Shown: piece after piece, positions 23,145 through 34,099 of the stretch
Position numbering within the stretch: position 1 is the first letter of the stretch
How the letters are laid out: every line of letters begins with the position of its first letter
Source of the DNA: Fasciolopsis buskii
Taxonomy: Eukaryota > Platyhelminthes > Trematoda > Plagiorchiida > Fasciolidae
Reading direction: 5' to 3'
Assembly: GCA_008360955.1 (NCBI GenBank)
Contig: LUCM01005033.1
Span: forward strand, 62,001 to 126,000
DNA length: 64,000 nt
Notes under the pieces: generated by a model
Told to the model about the DNA's origin: nothing
What the model saw: only the letters and a program-made list of their open reading frames with translations
Databases searched by the model: none
Program-made: the position numbers and the translations under genes

Positions 23145-23359
23145 GCATTTCATGTGCCAATTAATCATATCATTCACCAGCCCATGGTTAGTCACTTGTC
23201 TTTTCATACTCCTTGTGAGAAGAACTGTCGCAGGTCTCAGCTGCCCATCATGCGCGCTGGCAGACGAGCGAGATCTGTCTTAGGTCTTCTCACAACAAAT
23301 GAGATGACAGTTGACTAGCCATGGGCTGGCGACATGTGATCAGTTGATCGGTGAGATGC
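23145..23359. repeat. Foldback (long imperfect palindrome), about 215 bp
   Basis: The left arm from 23145 (gcatttcatg) pairs with the right arm ending at 23359 (gagatgcg). The best-paired parts are ccagcccatgg (23177-23187) with ccatgggctgg (23319-23329) and gtgagaag with cttctcac (23286-23293). Pairing continues inward through caggtctc/gagatctg and ctgcc/ggcag, leaving a tip loop of about 13 bases (23246-23258). Arms are roughly 70-75 percent complementary overall. It sits in the last DDI intron and would form a long hairpin in the pre-mRNA. It could be a MITE or foldback element, or two opposed copies of one repeat. Confidence 0.8.
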
Positions 23360-23639
23360 GCAAAAAGCGTGTGAGGTTTTCCGCTCCCTTTTGGTGTCAA
23401 ATTAAACCTACGGTTTCTCATTTTTATTTTATATTTTCTCCCGTCAATTTTATTTCTTGAGTCCATTCTTCCAATGGTATAGTGTCTTGGATGGACAGGA
23501 AAAGGTTACAAGAAGAAATACTGCTGAGGCGAGCTTTGAATAACGAAGGTCAAAATAACATCGGTGGAAAAAGGAAAGCGGAGCCACCGTCCGACGAACA
23601 GCTTGTGATTGCAAATTGAACGTTCATCAAGAGTCGTCT

Positions 23640-25180
23640 ATTAGCCGGATAGAAAAAAAAGATAAATGTAAAAAGCCCTACTCCATACGTGATTACAATA
23701 TTCTAGTGCTGGGCGTATTTGAGTCTTATACAGCGGGCGATGAGCCGGAGTGAAAAAACCCGGCGCGAAACAGAAAATCAACTTTGTGCGCAAGCCGAAG
23801 TATGAAGAAGGACCACCATAATGAAAACAAATGGATAAACCGATAGGCAGCGAGTTTATGAAATGCAGTTCAAAAGACAAATGTGAGGTGAATGAATGCT
23901 TCGAAGAAATCGAATGAAGGGATGTTTTGGGATCATTAAATGCCACACGATTATAGGAACTCAAGGGTGTGATGTGTTCTAGATCGGAGATGAAAGACAT
24001 ACTGGCGACACAACGGTCATGATCGACGTTGGTGTTTGAGTAGCGAGGAGTGCAGTTAGGAAGCGTGCATTAGGGAGTGGTACCATTGGTGAAAGAATAA
24101 GTTTGAGGTAATGCATAAAAGACCAATAAATGAAAGAAACGGAATGGGGGCAAGGATGAAACCTTTGGAAACGCAAGCATTTACAAGACATAATGGGAAA
24201 GGAACCTCATCAACTTGCGAGGAGATAGTTTGCGTACGAAGAGATTTCAGAATCTACGACACGAAAGCCGAGAAGAATCCGTACATAAGGTAGTTTCGTC
24301 AGAAGACCTTCGTACCAAACTCGATCGAAAGTAAGGCCAGATGTGTTCCTCTGTGGTTATTAAATGTAGCCGACCGAGTATATGAGACGGAGACTAGTAG
24401 ATCACCTTTTGAACGGCGAGATCGGAATCCAAGTTGGCAGTCCCTCAGTAGCCCTTCGGGTTCGACAAACAAACGCACCTGGTCGGAGGTGGTAGTTTCG
24501 AATACTGCCTGAGTATCAGGTATGAGTTAGATTTGCCCATGGCTGTTCGGGGCAGAAGGGCTACGGCTTTTAGGACCAGGGGAAGTTACGACTTGTTTCA
24601 ATGGGGTCTGAGAAATAGGAAGTTTAAGTGGACGATAAAGAATGATCTGTGAAAGAGTGATCAACACAGGCGCACACATTTTAAGGGCGACGGAGGTTAT
24701 ACCATCCAGACCAAGTTGTTTTCAAACGTTCAGAGTATGTAGTACTTAGGTCATCTTCCTGGTACTAGTAGGAGTCAGAAAAAGGAACAATGAGAAAGGA
24801 AGGTGGGGGCCTAGTATAATTAGATAAAATGGAATTGGAGGCAAATCACGAATCATAACATCGGCTTCCTCATTTGATAATAAAGATAGGAGGGAAGTTG
24901 GAACAGCGGGAATCGCGGGATCCTTCTCTGACTACAGGCAAAAATTGTAAGCTTTCCGTGGCGGGTAACAGTAACCGTTCGGCTTTGCAGCGGTTGGGTC
25001 GTTGTTTAGTTCTTCCTATGGTGAACGAGCAAAATATTGAGCGCGTCAACCAAACAACGCTTTCACGCCCATGGCTAGACCACCAGGGAATTTCGGGTTT
25101 GCCTAGTTTGGAAGAATGTATAGTGGACTCGTACCTTTCAGTTTAATGTCTGTATAGTTAGAGACAAATGCAAAAAAATC
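23640..25180 (-). mobile_element. Jockey/CR1-like non-LTR retrotransposon relic, reverse transcriptase region
   Basis: Read on the minus strand, shifted frames carry the conserved reverse transcriptase landmarks in order: LGLDGITSVALKMCAP (24690-24740), DCQLGFRSRRSKGDLLVSVS (about 24380-24460), FDRVWYEGLLTKLP (about 24290-24340), and near the end LYKTQIRPALEYCNHVWSRA (23670-23740). Many stops and shifts show it is dead. The motif wording is of a different lineage from the elements at 1-2716 and 8440-12270. It is antisense to DDI. Confidence 0.78.
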
Positions 25181-26181
25181 TAGGACTAGAAGCCTAAGAG
25201 GTAATTAAAGCCTTTCCAGTTAGCCGAACTCTGGTGGCTAGACAGGTGTCTAGGGGGTAGAGGTTTGGGATGAATGAGAATGACAGATACAGTGTGGTCC
25301 GATGGACCGAGTGGGCGGAGAATAGATGTCTGATTGGCTCATATGGGTGCAGTTAGATTACGGAGCTGGCATCCACGAGAGCTTTCGAAGTAAGTGGTGG
25401 AGACATTAGGTGGTATGGTTCAGGGACGTCCTTGAATTCGACATCTTTCTTTTACTGAATAGTTCTTCTGAAATCGACCTTTTACTTTTTCTGGTGCTCT
25501 TTTTCCCCTTTTGAATAGTTGGGACAACTGCAATCAGGACACGTTGGTGCGGAGTTTAGGGTTGCAAAAACTAGTGATCTGGCTAAAGCTGCCACTGACC
25601 TCAGTGTTAGATGTTTCTTCCGCCGCCTGTTTTTGGTTTGCGGTCAGGGTTTAGGGACCTCGCCTAGATTATCTGCTACAAGTCAGCCAGCTCTTTGAGG
25701 AACGCTGACGTTCGCCATTGTCCTCAGTCTTTAAGGAGAACACCTACCCGACGATTTGGCATGGAGTGGGACTTCGTCATCAGAAACTGTTCAAGGTCTA
25801 CAATTATTTGGAAGCATTTATAGAGGTTATCAAAGCAGGTAGTAAATTCGTAGCTTGAAATATCCATCTTCGACCATGCTGTCTTCGGAGGGCTTTTAAT
25901 TCCTATAGGGAACAGTTTTAATTTGTTTAACAAACACGTGTTCCATGAAGCCAGCGTATCATGCACAAATGCTAGACTCGTTGATGAATTCGTTTCGTAC
26001 CTTGTTCGTAAATCAGCTGCAGTTATGTTTTTGACATACGGGACCCATTTGTTCCATGTGTTTCAAAGAATAGGCGTTGCTCTTAAAATTCTGTTGTTTT
26101 ATTCTTTCTTATTAGAGCCCATTATTTGTCTCTCCATTTGTCTCTCCATCGCTTATTTGTCTACAATCTACGTATTTCTAG
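25181..26181 (+). other. DDI intron end, no gene identified
   Basis: Contains no recognisable feature beyond the pyrimidine-rich acceptor (gtctacaatctacgtatttctag) for the last DDI exon. A 118-codon plus frame (25923-26279) overlaps that exon in another frame and is a shadow. Confidence 0.5.
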
Positions 26182-26337
26182 ATGGAAAACCTGCCCGAGG
26201 AACGCCGTGCGAAAGTACAGCAGTTGGTCAGTCAAGGTGTCCCACAAGCTCGTGCCATCCGGGAATTAGAAAATCATGACTGGGACGTGCAAGCAGCTCT
26301 TATATCATTCATGTCCAGCGATGACGCACCCGAATAA
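26182..26337 (+). CDS. DDI1: DDI1/DDI2 homologue, last exon with UBA domain and stop
   Basis: Fifty-one codons and TAA: MENLPEERRAKVQQLVSQGV, then PQARAIRELENHDWDVQAAL and ISFMSS. This is a complete ubiquitin-associated (UBA) helix bundle (VQQLVSQGVPQARAIREL...W.VQAAL), which binds ubiquitin chains. Yeast Ddi1 and many invertebrate orthologues keep a C-terminal UBA; human DDI1 and DDI2 have lost it. The acceptor is at 26180-26181 and the exon joins 19763 in phase 0. The first codon being ATG is a coincidence of the junction, though an independent small gene cannot be wholly excluded. No canonical AATAAA was seen in the following 150 bases. Confidence 0.85.
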   Translation: MENLPEERRAKVQQLVSQGVPQARAIRELENHDWDVQAALISFMSSDDAPE

Positions 26338-27502
26338 CCCAGTTCAAATTTACCCAATATATTCGTTTTATTCTGCATGGCTCATAAAATCGATCAGGAC
26401 CAGGCTTGTGGGCTTTCAGTTTTTTTAGTGTGACGGTATTTCATAGACTTTCCCATTATTCTAACGATGTTGCGGAAAGAAATGTGTCGTGATATTTAAT
26501 TTAATTGTCCGCACCGTCTCTGCTCATTTCCTTTTCAAAATACGTTTTAGATGCTCTGAGGCCTTTCTTACCGAACAGCGATGACCCACAGACAAATTAT
26601 CGTTTTCCCTCTTATCTCTAAACTAACTGTTTCTTTTTTTCTGACGTTTCATCGTCTGCGTTCTGTACGTTCGCCTTATTCAATCACGGTCGACCGTTTT
26701 TGCATCTCTAAATTTCTAGTTTCGTACTCGTCAGGAACTGTCGCTTATGTGAAACCTTGTTTTTTGTTCATTTGCAAAGGGCGATTAAAAACTGCTTCTT
26801 GATTTTGTCCATGCACACGTACCTGTGCGCTGTGTAGACTGTATCCTAACCGGTGCTTATACTGAAGTCTGTCAGTTCTAGTTACTACCGGTACCTACAG
26901 CCCTGGTTGAGCTCCAATGAATGCTTCCACCATGTGCAGCTTTTTCATGATAAAGGATCACAATGGATACTCAATGTATGCTTATTTAATTCTGCACAAC
27001 GACATTGTGCTAGAGTACACTTCGCCTCCTATAAATATTGTGGATCATCACCCGTCCTGTTCAACCATTGAACATGATTTTATTTCCAGTAGTTCATACA
27101 CTGGGCTGACTGCAAGTTTGGGCTCCTGATTTTTTAATTGACGTCCTACGTTAATGTGACCAACAGGGTGGCAATGCCTTTCTTAGGAGTTTGGTGCAGA
27201 TTCTGTGTCGGGATGGCGTAGTGTCACCGAGTTATTTTCTCAACAGCGGGTGGGAAGAACTCTGATATCGAATCATAAACGTCTAATTACCCGGACGGGT
27301 TCAGTTTTGTTGACCAACTTCCTAGCCATTCATTTCAAGCTGTAGCTTGCCCATTTCCAGTCGGCTACAATGACATCTTTGGTAGGATAACGTCAAAAGT
27401 TGTTTTGTGGCTGCACTTATTGTCCCTGGACAAAGACTGACGTCCACATAAAAAGAGACTACTTTGTCATTATCATTTATGTGATCACCACTTTATTGTA
27501 AG
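26338..27502. other. Intergenic or 3' UTR sequence, no gene identified
   Basis: Sequence downstream of the DDI stop. Several plus-strand open frames of about 70 codons are short, overlapping and have no recognisable content. The first part is presumably the DDI 3' untranslated region. Confidence 0.4.
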
Positions 27503-27721
27503 CATCACCGAGCCATTGTCTTGGGCCAGGTGCACGAACAAAATTGTGGCTGTGCACTATTAGGGATTCTTGTTAAGCTGCCAGATGTTGTTTATGAGAC
27601 TGGTGGTAGTAGTACCAGTTCTGCAGTGTATGATTCTACTGGTTGCTGTCGCAAAAGTAAGGCCAATCGGAATTTGTACGACGAGATTCGCCCACCAGTA
27701 ATCTATTTCGAAGAATTATGA
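27503..27721 (+). CDS. Hypothetical terminal exon, unrecognised
   Basis: The frame ends in TGA at 27719-27721 and follows an acceptor-like ccactttattgtaag. It is rich in small and polar residues (YETGGSSTSSAVYDST), then a basic cysteine pair (GCCRKSKANR) and a tyrosine motif (NLYDEIRPPVIYFEEL). This resembles a cytoplasmic tail, but I know no homologue. No partner exon was found, so it may be chance. Confidence 0.25.
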   Translation, partial: HHRAIVLGQVHEQNCGCALLGILVKLPDVVYETGGSSTSSAVYDSTGCCRKSKANRNLYDEIRPPVIYFEEL

Positions 27722-28469
27722 GATATCTGAAATAAGAAAACAATGTGATCGGGAGTGTTTGTAATGAGCCCATTTTTCCATTACCATAAACAATTTTCCT
27801 CAAGGCATGTCTACACTTAGTCAGTTCTGACTGCGTTGATAATCGTTCAATCTCCACCAGTATTCGGATTCCCGTGAGTGTTTAATCACACTTCTGAACA
27901 GCACAGGTTTGAACACGGCTGGTGGTTCAGCTTCCCTTTATGCTTTGCCATGCAGCTATCTTGCACTTTATCAGCTGACTACTTGTAAGTAGGCATTCCG
28001 GTGCAAGCGTGCTCTCCATGCGGTCCATCGAGGTTCGCAAACGAGATCGGTCGTGAAATTCCCCTCAATATAAATGGGACGTTCTATCACCGGTGTTTGG
28101 ACATATGGTTGCTTAAACGCCGTAATTTCAGACGCTGTAGATTATGCACTCCATCCTTAAGGCAATCATGTCCGTTTTCCCTGCATCCTTCTTCGCATAG
28201 TATCTAAATCTAGCCTAATATGCTTCGACCTTCTGATACTTCTCGTTTTTGAAGCCATTTTGAAATGGTCATATTTAATTTGTTTAGCTGGTGCGCTGGA
28301 GAAACTTGTCGCCTATCTTTTGTATCCAACAGACTTGCGTCTAACATCGTAGCTGCATGAGTCGGTTGCTGCCGCCTTCCAGTTCATCTGTGGAGTTTTG
28401 CTTGCACCTTTCTTGAGAACACTGGTCCGCGGCTTTTCATCTTCCTGTCATTCGTTTGGTTCTCATTGA
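27722..28469. other. No feature seen
   Basis: Non-coding as far as I can tell. Open frames on both strands are short and unrelated to known motifs. Confidence 0.4.
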
Positions 28470-28760
28470 GTCGACTGAGGTCATGCTGATTGACTGGATC
28501 CCAGCCGACAGTTGTCTGTATGCTGTGAGACTTAGAATTTGTTCAAAGTAACAAGTTGCCGTTCTGATGAGCTCGATTCGCTTATCTTTTCGGCGTACTT
28601 AACTACAGGCAGTAATTTGCATGCAATCGACAAACCCCTTTACCGAAATCGACGCGATCTTTTACGATCTAATATCAAAATTTGGCAGAAGATATGAATG
28701 CAAGCATAGATCGGCTATCTTTCAGCGAGGCACATTCGAGAGACCCTTTGTGTCTCGATT
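28470..28760 (+). mobile_element. Retrotransposon endonuclease relic
   Basis: gattgactggatcccagcc is equivalent to agattggatcccagtcaaaag at 8852 in the intronic element. The following sequence aligns at intervals: tttcggcgtacttaactacag with the SAYAPTD codons, gatcttttacgatc with EFYDN, and agcgaggcacattcgagag with the SASES...GGR region. It is a heavily decayed, plus-strand endonuclease fragment. Confidence 0.6.
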
Positions 28761-29581
28761 TCTATCGTTTGAAAAACGAGGAATGGCTGTTAGACATTGA
28801 CCATTGACCATCTGTCACCAGTACGAAATGCAGACGTTCGAATCATTAATAAGCTACTTGGCGTTCGCCCTCTTCGGGTTAACGGTGAATCCTGATTGAT
28901 TATACCGCTGCTGCCTGCAAGATTGGCGGTTGCATTGCAGCACTTTCCTCAACTAGTGTCACACGCTGGTAGGCACTCATTTACCTATGTGCCTAGGTGG
29001 GCCGTCGGTACGCATGACGTGGCAGCGATTAGAGTCCAGTAAACGGTCCTAGCGGTCAATTTTTTTAAATGGGTTAGCTCAAAAGCTAGAACTAATTTCA
29101 TTTATTGAGAATCCCTTGCATCCCTCAAGCCTACTGAGTTGTGACGTGATCCGCCTTGTGATGACAACCAGAATCTATGCTGAGTTTCCGTGCCCCCTTG
29201 ATGCACACCAGTCCGTTCCATCTGGCAGCCAGTGTAATGAAGTATTGGTCTAAAAGAGTGGTGAACTCCAAGCAAGTCTACGTAGGGATCCCGAAATTTG
29301 ATGATCTCATTGACCATCAGAGGTGAAACACGCTTCCATCATGAGAAGTACTCGCAATCTTTTTGTCTCATCCGAGTTAGCAGTGGGACAAGATTAGATC
29401 TTTGCGCGCTTGTTCCGACATTTGCTCTGGTCTATTTCGATAAAATCACCTTTCATGGCGGGAATCTACAGTAAAATGTAAACGGTTTGTTTCACAAATT
29501 CATGGCCCTACATGTTGTGTGTACAGCTTCTTTCTTGCAACCGTTTCTTGCTGTTTGGTTTTCAGGAATGCGGTTAATCTG

Positions 29582-29587
<6 letters not shown>

Positions 29588-29642
<55 letters not shown>
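29588..29642. repeat. (TA)n microsatellite
   Basis: About 27 uninterrupted TA units, the longest pure run in the window. Confidence 0.98.
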
Positions 29643-29644
<2 letters not shown>

Positions 29645-29815
29645 CCGGATCCAGAGCGTTTATTCTTAACCCTTTTCTTAGGATTATACCCGAAAGCTTA
29701 CTTACACTATATCGCTTTTGTAATCGGTTTTAAGATTATATAGTACCAAAAAATTTCCGCCTAATTATTATTAATTGTAGGAGATTAAGTAGTTCACTAT
29801 GATCTTCATCGACGT

Positions 29816-30070
29816 TTGTCGATATTCATTATATATTCTCGAAGTCTGCCTTTATGTTCCACCGTGGGACCAATAAGTGTTCCGTATTTAGACTGCGAAA
29901 TGGGTTCAGTCATTCTTCGGGGAAGTGAACTGTCGAGGGCTTTTATAATGACATTGATTTTCATAAGAATAATACTGACTGCAATTAGCAGCGCATACTT
30001 GTTTATCTTCTACCCCGGACCAGGCAACCGTGGACACCAAGAAAACCGCGGCAACTGGAAGTCTAGTTGA
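29816..30070 (+). other. Open frame with one hydrophobic segment, unrecognised
   Basis: Eighty-four codons ending TGA. A stretch resembling a membrane segment (AFIMTLIFIRIILTAISSAY) is followed by a polar, basic tail (PGPGNRGHQENRGNWKSS). It could be a last exon of a membrane protein. There is no convincing acceptor and no known homologue. Confidence 0.2.
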
Positions 30071-30869
30071 TGTTTATTTACAAGTCATTCATTTGTACAT
30101 TTCATTTAAGCAAAAGAGTACTTTTGGGTTTATGATAGCCGAGGGGTTTTCGTTCTTGTTCATGGTCTGCCGCAGTATTAATTGATTGACTTGCACTAGC
30201 ATAGTCGGTAAACGAAATCCTCACGAGAATACCCGACACTTCTAATATATGAGATCTTCATCCAGCTTCACAGGAGAAATCCTCATGCCTTCAAAGTTCT
30301 CAAGGCAGTGTAGAAGCCTGTTTCAGTGACATCAGTGATTGAGAAATTCTGATGGTTTTGTGGACTTCAACCTAAGTAGTGAAGATTAGCGTTAGGTAGC
30401 ACTGAAGTTACGGTTATCTTAATGATCAAACAGTAATATTTTCGAATCCCGGAATAGATTTGTCCTTCAATCCCTTCACTTCCAATGATAATTAGTTGCA
30501 AAGTGCCATTGAAAATAAGGCCATATAGCACCGAGATGGGTAGGATAATTTGACGTTATTGATATCTATACTGATCATGTCCTCAACTTTTCCGTCGATC
30601 AGGACTAACTGAACTACGCGCCTACTGGTTGAATTATTCACGGGAACGAAAGACCCTTAAAACCCTCACTGGGAACCCATTCATTGGTGATTATCTTCCT
30701 CATTTGGATTTTGCTGAACTGGGAAAGTATTTACCTGATACTGAGCCACGGTAGTGGGAAAGCACAACTTGTCATGTTTCCCATGATACCAGCCAAGATA
30801 CCCATTTGGACGATTTGGAATGTCTTTTGTAAGCAGTAAGCGTAACACATGTGTTCAACTCTAGTCACT

Positions 30870-30955
30870 AACAGGTTAAGTAACTCTGGGGAAAATGCAG
30901 TGGTCAGTGGGGCCTGTCCCGTTGTTTAGCGCTGAATGATGATGGTGATGAGGTA
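30870..30955 (+). repeat. Retrotransposon 3' tail fragment
   Basis: gtaactctggggaaaatgca, cagtggggcctgtcccgttg and tttagcgctgaatgatgatg match the tail at 12176-12250, ending in GATGGTGATGAG. Only the last 85 bases of the element are present, the usual result of abortive reverse transcription. Confidence 0.75.
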
Positions 30956-30959
30956 AGGC

Positions 30960-33585
30960 TCGTAAAACTCCATTTTGTCGGCTTTCAGGTGAGTAGCATG
31001 TAGATCAGCCAATATGACTCAACGAAAATTTGGGGAGTTTGATATACGTTTGTTGAAAGCCATCTACCGGGAATAGTAGTACTTCTTCCAGACGAACGTA
31101 GAAAACCAGAATTCGTCGTTTTTCATGTGAATATTATCCACGGTATAACGCTGAGTTAGCCCGGGAAAAATGGGTTCTTGTATGAGGGCCAGATTTTTCA
31201 AGTTGTACCTTTATTGGCTGCATTATTGAACTGCCTGGAGTTGGCAGCGTGGACAGGTTAGCTTATTGAGAGTGTCTAGTATTATGATGCACAATATCGT
31301 GTTTTCATGAGCCAATTTCTTTGTACTAGGCGCGATCCATGGACGTTGGGTAGTGATATGCAGGATGTACTGGTCTCAGTGCTTCACATTCAATAAAACT
31401 GAATAACTTCTGACCAAACAAATATTCGTACAAAGCTTTTACAACTCAGTAAGCTACCAGAGCCTAATGTTGGGCTTGTGAATACCCTTCATGTTTTATA
31501 AGCCTGCTTAAAATTCAAACGACTGTTCTTTCGCAATGCTAATAATAATGATAATGCAACAATGGCAACAGGAGAATGATGTATGAAGAAAGGGGTTTGA
31601 GAACAACTTTGAATTATGGGCGAAACGGAAGTGTATGAAGTGACCACTCGTGAAATGAACTTCAGCTAAAGGAACTAGTTAACAAAATGTCGAAGCGGTT
31701 TTCGGCCTTTTGTGAGAAGCTGCGAACGAGACTACTGGAAGCCGTCAAACAGTTAACACCAGGCATTTCGACCCAAGGTTTGCAGGTTTGATTCTTTCTG
31801 TCGGCGACCAGCATGCTCATTTCGCTCCCCTTTGTTGACCTTTGCTCTCTTCCTTAAAAGTGGTATACTTGGTGGTCCCAGTAACAAAAAACAAAGCTAC
31901 GAAAGACAAAAAAGAGATGGAAGGGCACCAAAAATAGAAGGCAGTCTATTTTGTTAGATAATGTCGCCTCAATAAGCAGATCTAATGGTTTACGGTCTGG
32001 AGTAAAATCTTTAACAACAAAGCACATATACATCAGGAAAATTCTTATACTCGAAAATAGACTTAGCTGGACTAATGGCAACATTGAACTTGATGTATTT
32101 ACCCGGTAGATAATGAGCGACTGAAACCATGAACAACAGCATATTCGTAGTATGATTCTGTTCCTTCAAGACCATACACAGTATATTTAATTGCGTTGAG
32201 AAGTAGTAGGTGGAAAAATTGAGACTAAACGCGAAATTACCTTGTCACGAAACAGACCAAAAAGATTGCTCATGGTTGTTAAAACGCTTGATTTTCTGTT
32301 CAGTAGCATTTGGTGGTACGCGTCCCTGAGTTTAATTGTTGTGGGCGCTCCGTACCCAACTGAACGATAGAACATCTTCAAGTTTAGTTGCTATATGGAA
32401 TCATTAAAGTAAGCATTTATTCAGAGTAAAACGATAGTTTGCCAAAGGTTGCGGTGTTTTCTATTCGACGGTTAATGAATTTATAATAGATTTGGCCCAG
32501 TTTCTCAGGAGTAATGATCCCTATGTCGCACAACGTTCATAGCGCTCGACACCCAGGCTCAGGTAACTCAGCGGGCACTTCCAAGTTGACGTCAGAATGT
32601 TAAACTCCATTGAACATTTGACAGTGTTTCGATGCTTTTTGTTCCAATTCCGAATATTCATCGGCGAACTGGCGTTTTGTAGCCCAGGTTGGCTGTTTCC
32701 AAAGTTTTGTGAGCACCGGGTTTGGCGTTTACATCGCAGAGGTTTCATCACCAGCGCATGATGTCACTTCGACTGGCGTGCTTGGATGGGTTACATGGAA
32801 TCGGGCCAGAAACAGATTTAACAACATTTACACCTTGTTACTGTTCTCAAGTGGCACGAATATGCTGAAAATTTTGATCATTTCTGACTACCAACTTTCG
32901 GTTGTTTGATTTTCACCACTAAAGGGTCCCTTGGTTGGTTCTCCAACATTGACATGGAACATAATTTGCTCGCCAAATCATGAGTCCTTTCAAGTGGAAC
33001 GCAAAAATGCTCATTTAATTATATCACTTAAACCTTTCCGTCGAAAACCGTGTTTAAAACGTTCCATGTAGAAATCGAGATCCTTGGAAATATAATACAT
33101 GGTCGAATACTTTACCTTGATCACGATAATATTTTCATTCCATTTTTACGATTTCAAATTTAGCCGTGTTGTGATTGTTAATCTCCAGCACAGAATTAAT
33201 AGGGAATGAAGATACAAGCTGTCAATTGAATTAATAGGTCAAGTTAAGAAGCCAATGCTACGAAAATCGAAAGGATCGCAATACCTGGTATGCACGGAAA
33301 AAGAGTCCGATAACCGAATAGCAGACCGTCAGAACCTGCCGCAGACTTCGAGCATCATGGGTCTACCGTTCTGTTCAAAATTCTTAGATAATCTTAATCT
33401 CCGCTCAAGTGGTTCTGCAGTCTAAAAATGGTCTGTGGCGGAGGGTCAAGGTTAGCCGGAAATCTAAGCTCAAGATGATACTCACAGAAGTACGCCCGGT
33501 CGTGTCATGCGACAGTGCAATCTAGTCCTCAGCAGTTAAGGATTTCGGGCAACTAGATCTCTTTGATTATTTACGCCTTAGGTCT
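30960..33585. other. No gene identified
   Basis: On the minus strand, 32187-32381 and 32460-32751 are open in more than one frame, with pieces such as KLWKQPTWATKRQFADEYSE. The frames conflict and I could not build a model. Nothing else recognised. Confidence 0.35.
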
Positions 33586-33589
33586 ATCG

Positions 33590-33790
33590 TGAACGTACGG
33601 TGACGTGACAGAAGCTGTCTCATCGCCGCTTTTACTACATCACGGAGTGAAGTGGTTTGGGCACACCGACCGTAAGCCTAACCAGGCTCAAACTGGCATT
33701 GTCCTAGCACCATTTTTATAACCAGACTGGAGTCGTCGAAAAGATAGACAATAAAAATTTGGTTGAATACTGTTTTCGCTGAAACGGTCT
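33590..33790 (+). mobile_element. Possible retrotransposon C-terminal relic
   Basis: HHGVKWFGHTDRKPN at about 33640 resembles the LRWLGHVLRM..R segment that ends LINE polyproteins, and PDWSRRKDRQ about 75 bases later resembles the following W(K/R)R..GGQ segment. The match is weak but the order and spacing are right. Confidence 0.35.
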
Positions 33791-34099
33791 CCTGCAAAGT
33801 CCATCTAGCTGCTATTCTGCTTAACGCGGGATTTCCATTGTAACATTCAACCTGATTGCCGATAGTAAGTAGGAGTAGTTGTTTATAGTCACGGTAGTTC
33901 AGCTCTATCTCTGTTGAAGTATGCGTACGTTTGTGCCTTCACCGGTATACAGTAATAAATGATATGCAATGAAACGGTCAAGAACAGCTGGAAATATGCT
34001 TGTTCACTATACTTTGTTGTTTCCTGTGTTCTGCGGAACCTTTCGAAAATTTGAAGTGTGTTGACAGCTTATGTAGCGTGCTATATTTAAATGCCTGCT

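Larger units (their letters stand above)
28761..30865. other. Mostly non-coding; contains a (TA)n run and one unidentified open frame
   Basis: Apart from the microsatellite at 29588-29642 and the open frame at 29816-30070 (separate entries), nothing is recognised. Confidence 0.4.

Noticed and set aside
32187..32751. Minus-strand gene
   Set aside because: Three frames are open in turn with equally protein-like content, and no consistent splice chain joins them. The appearance of coding potential here is not reliable.
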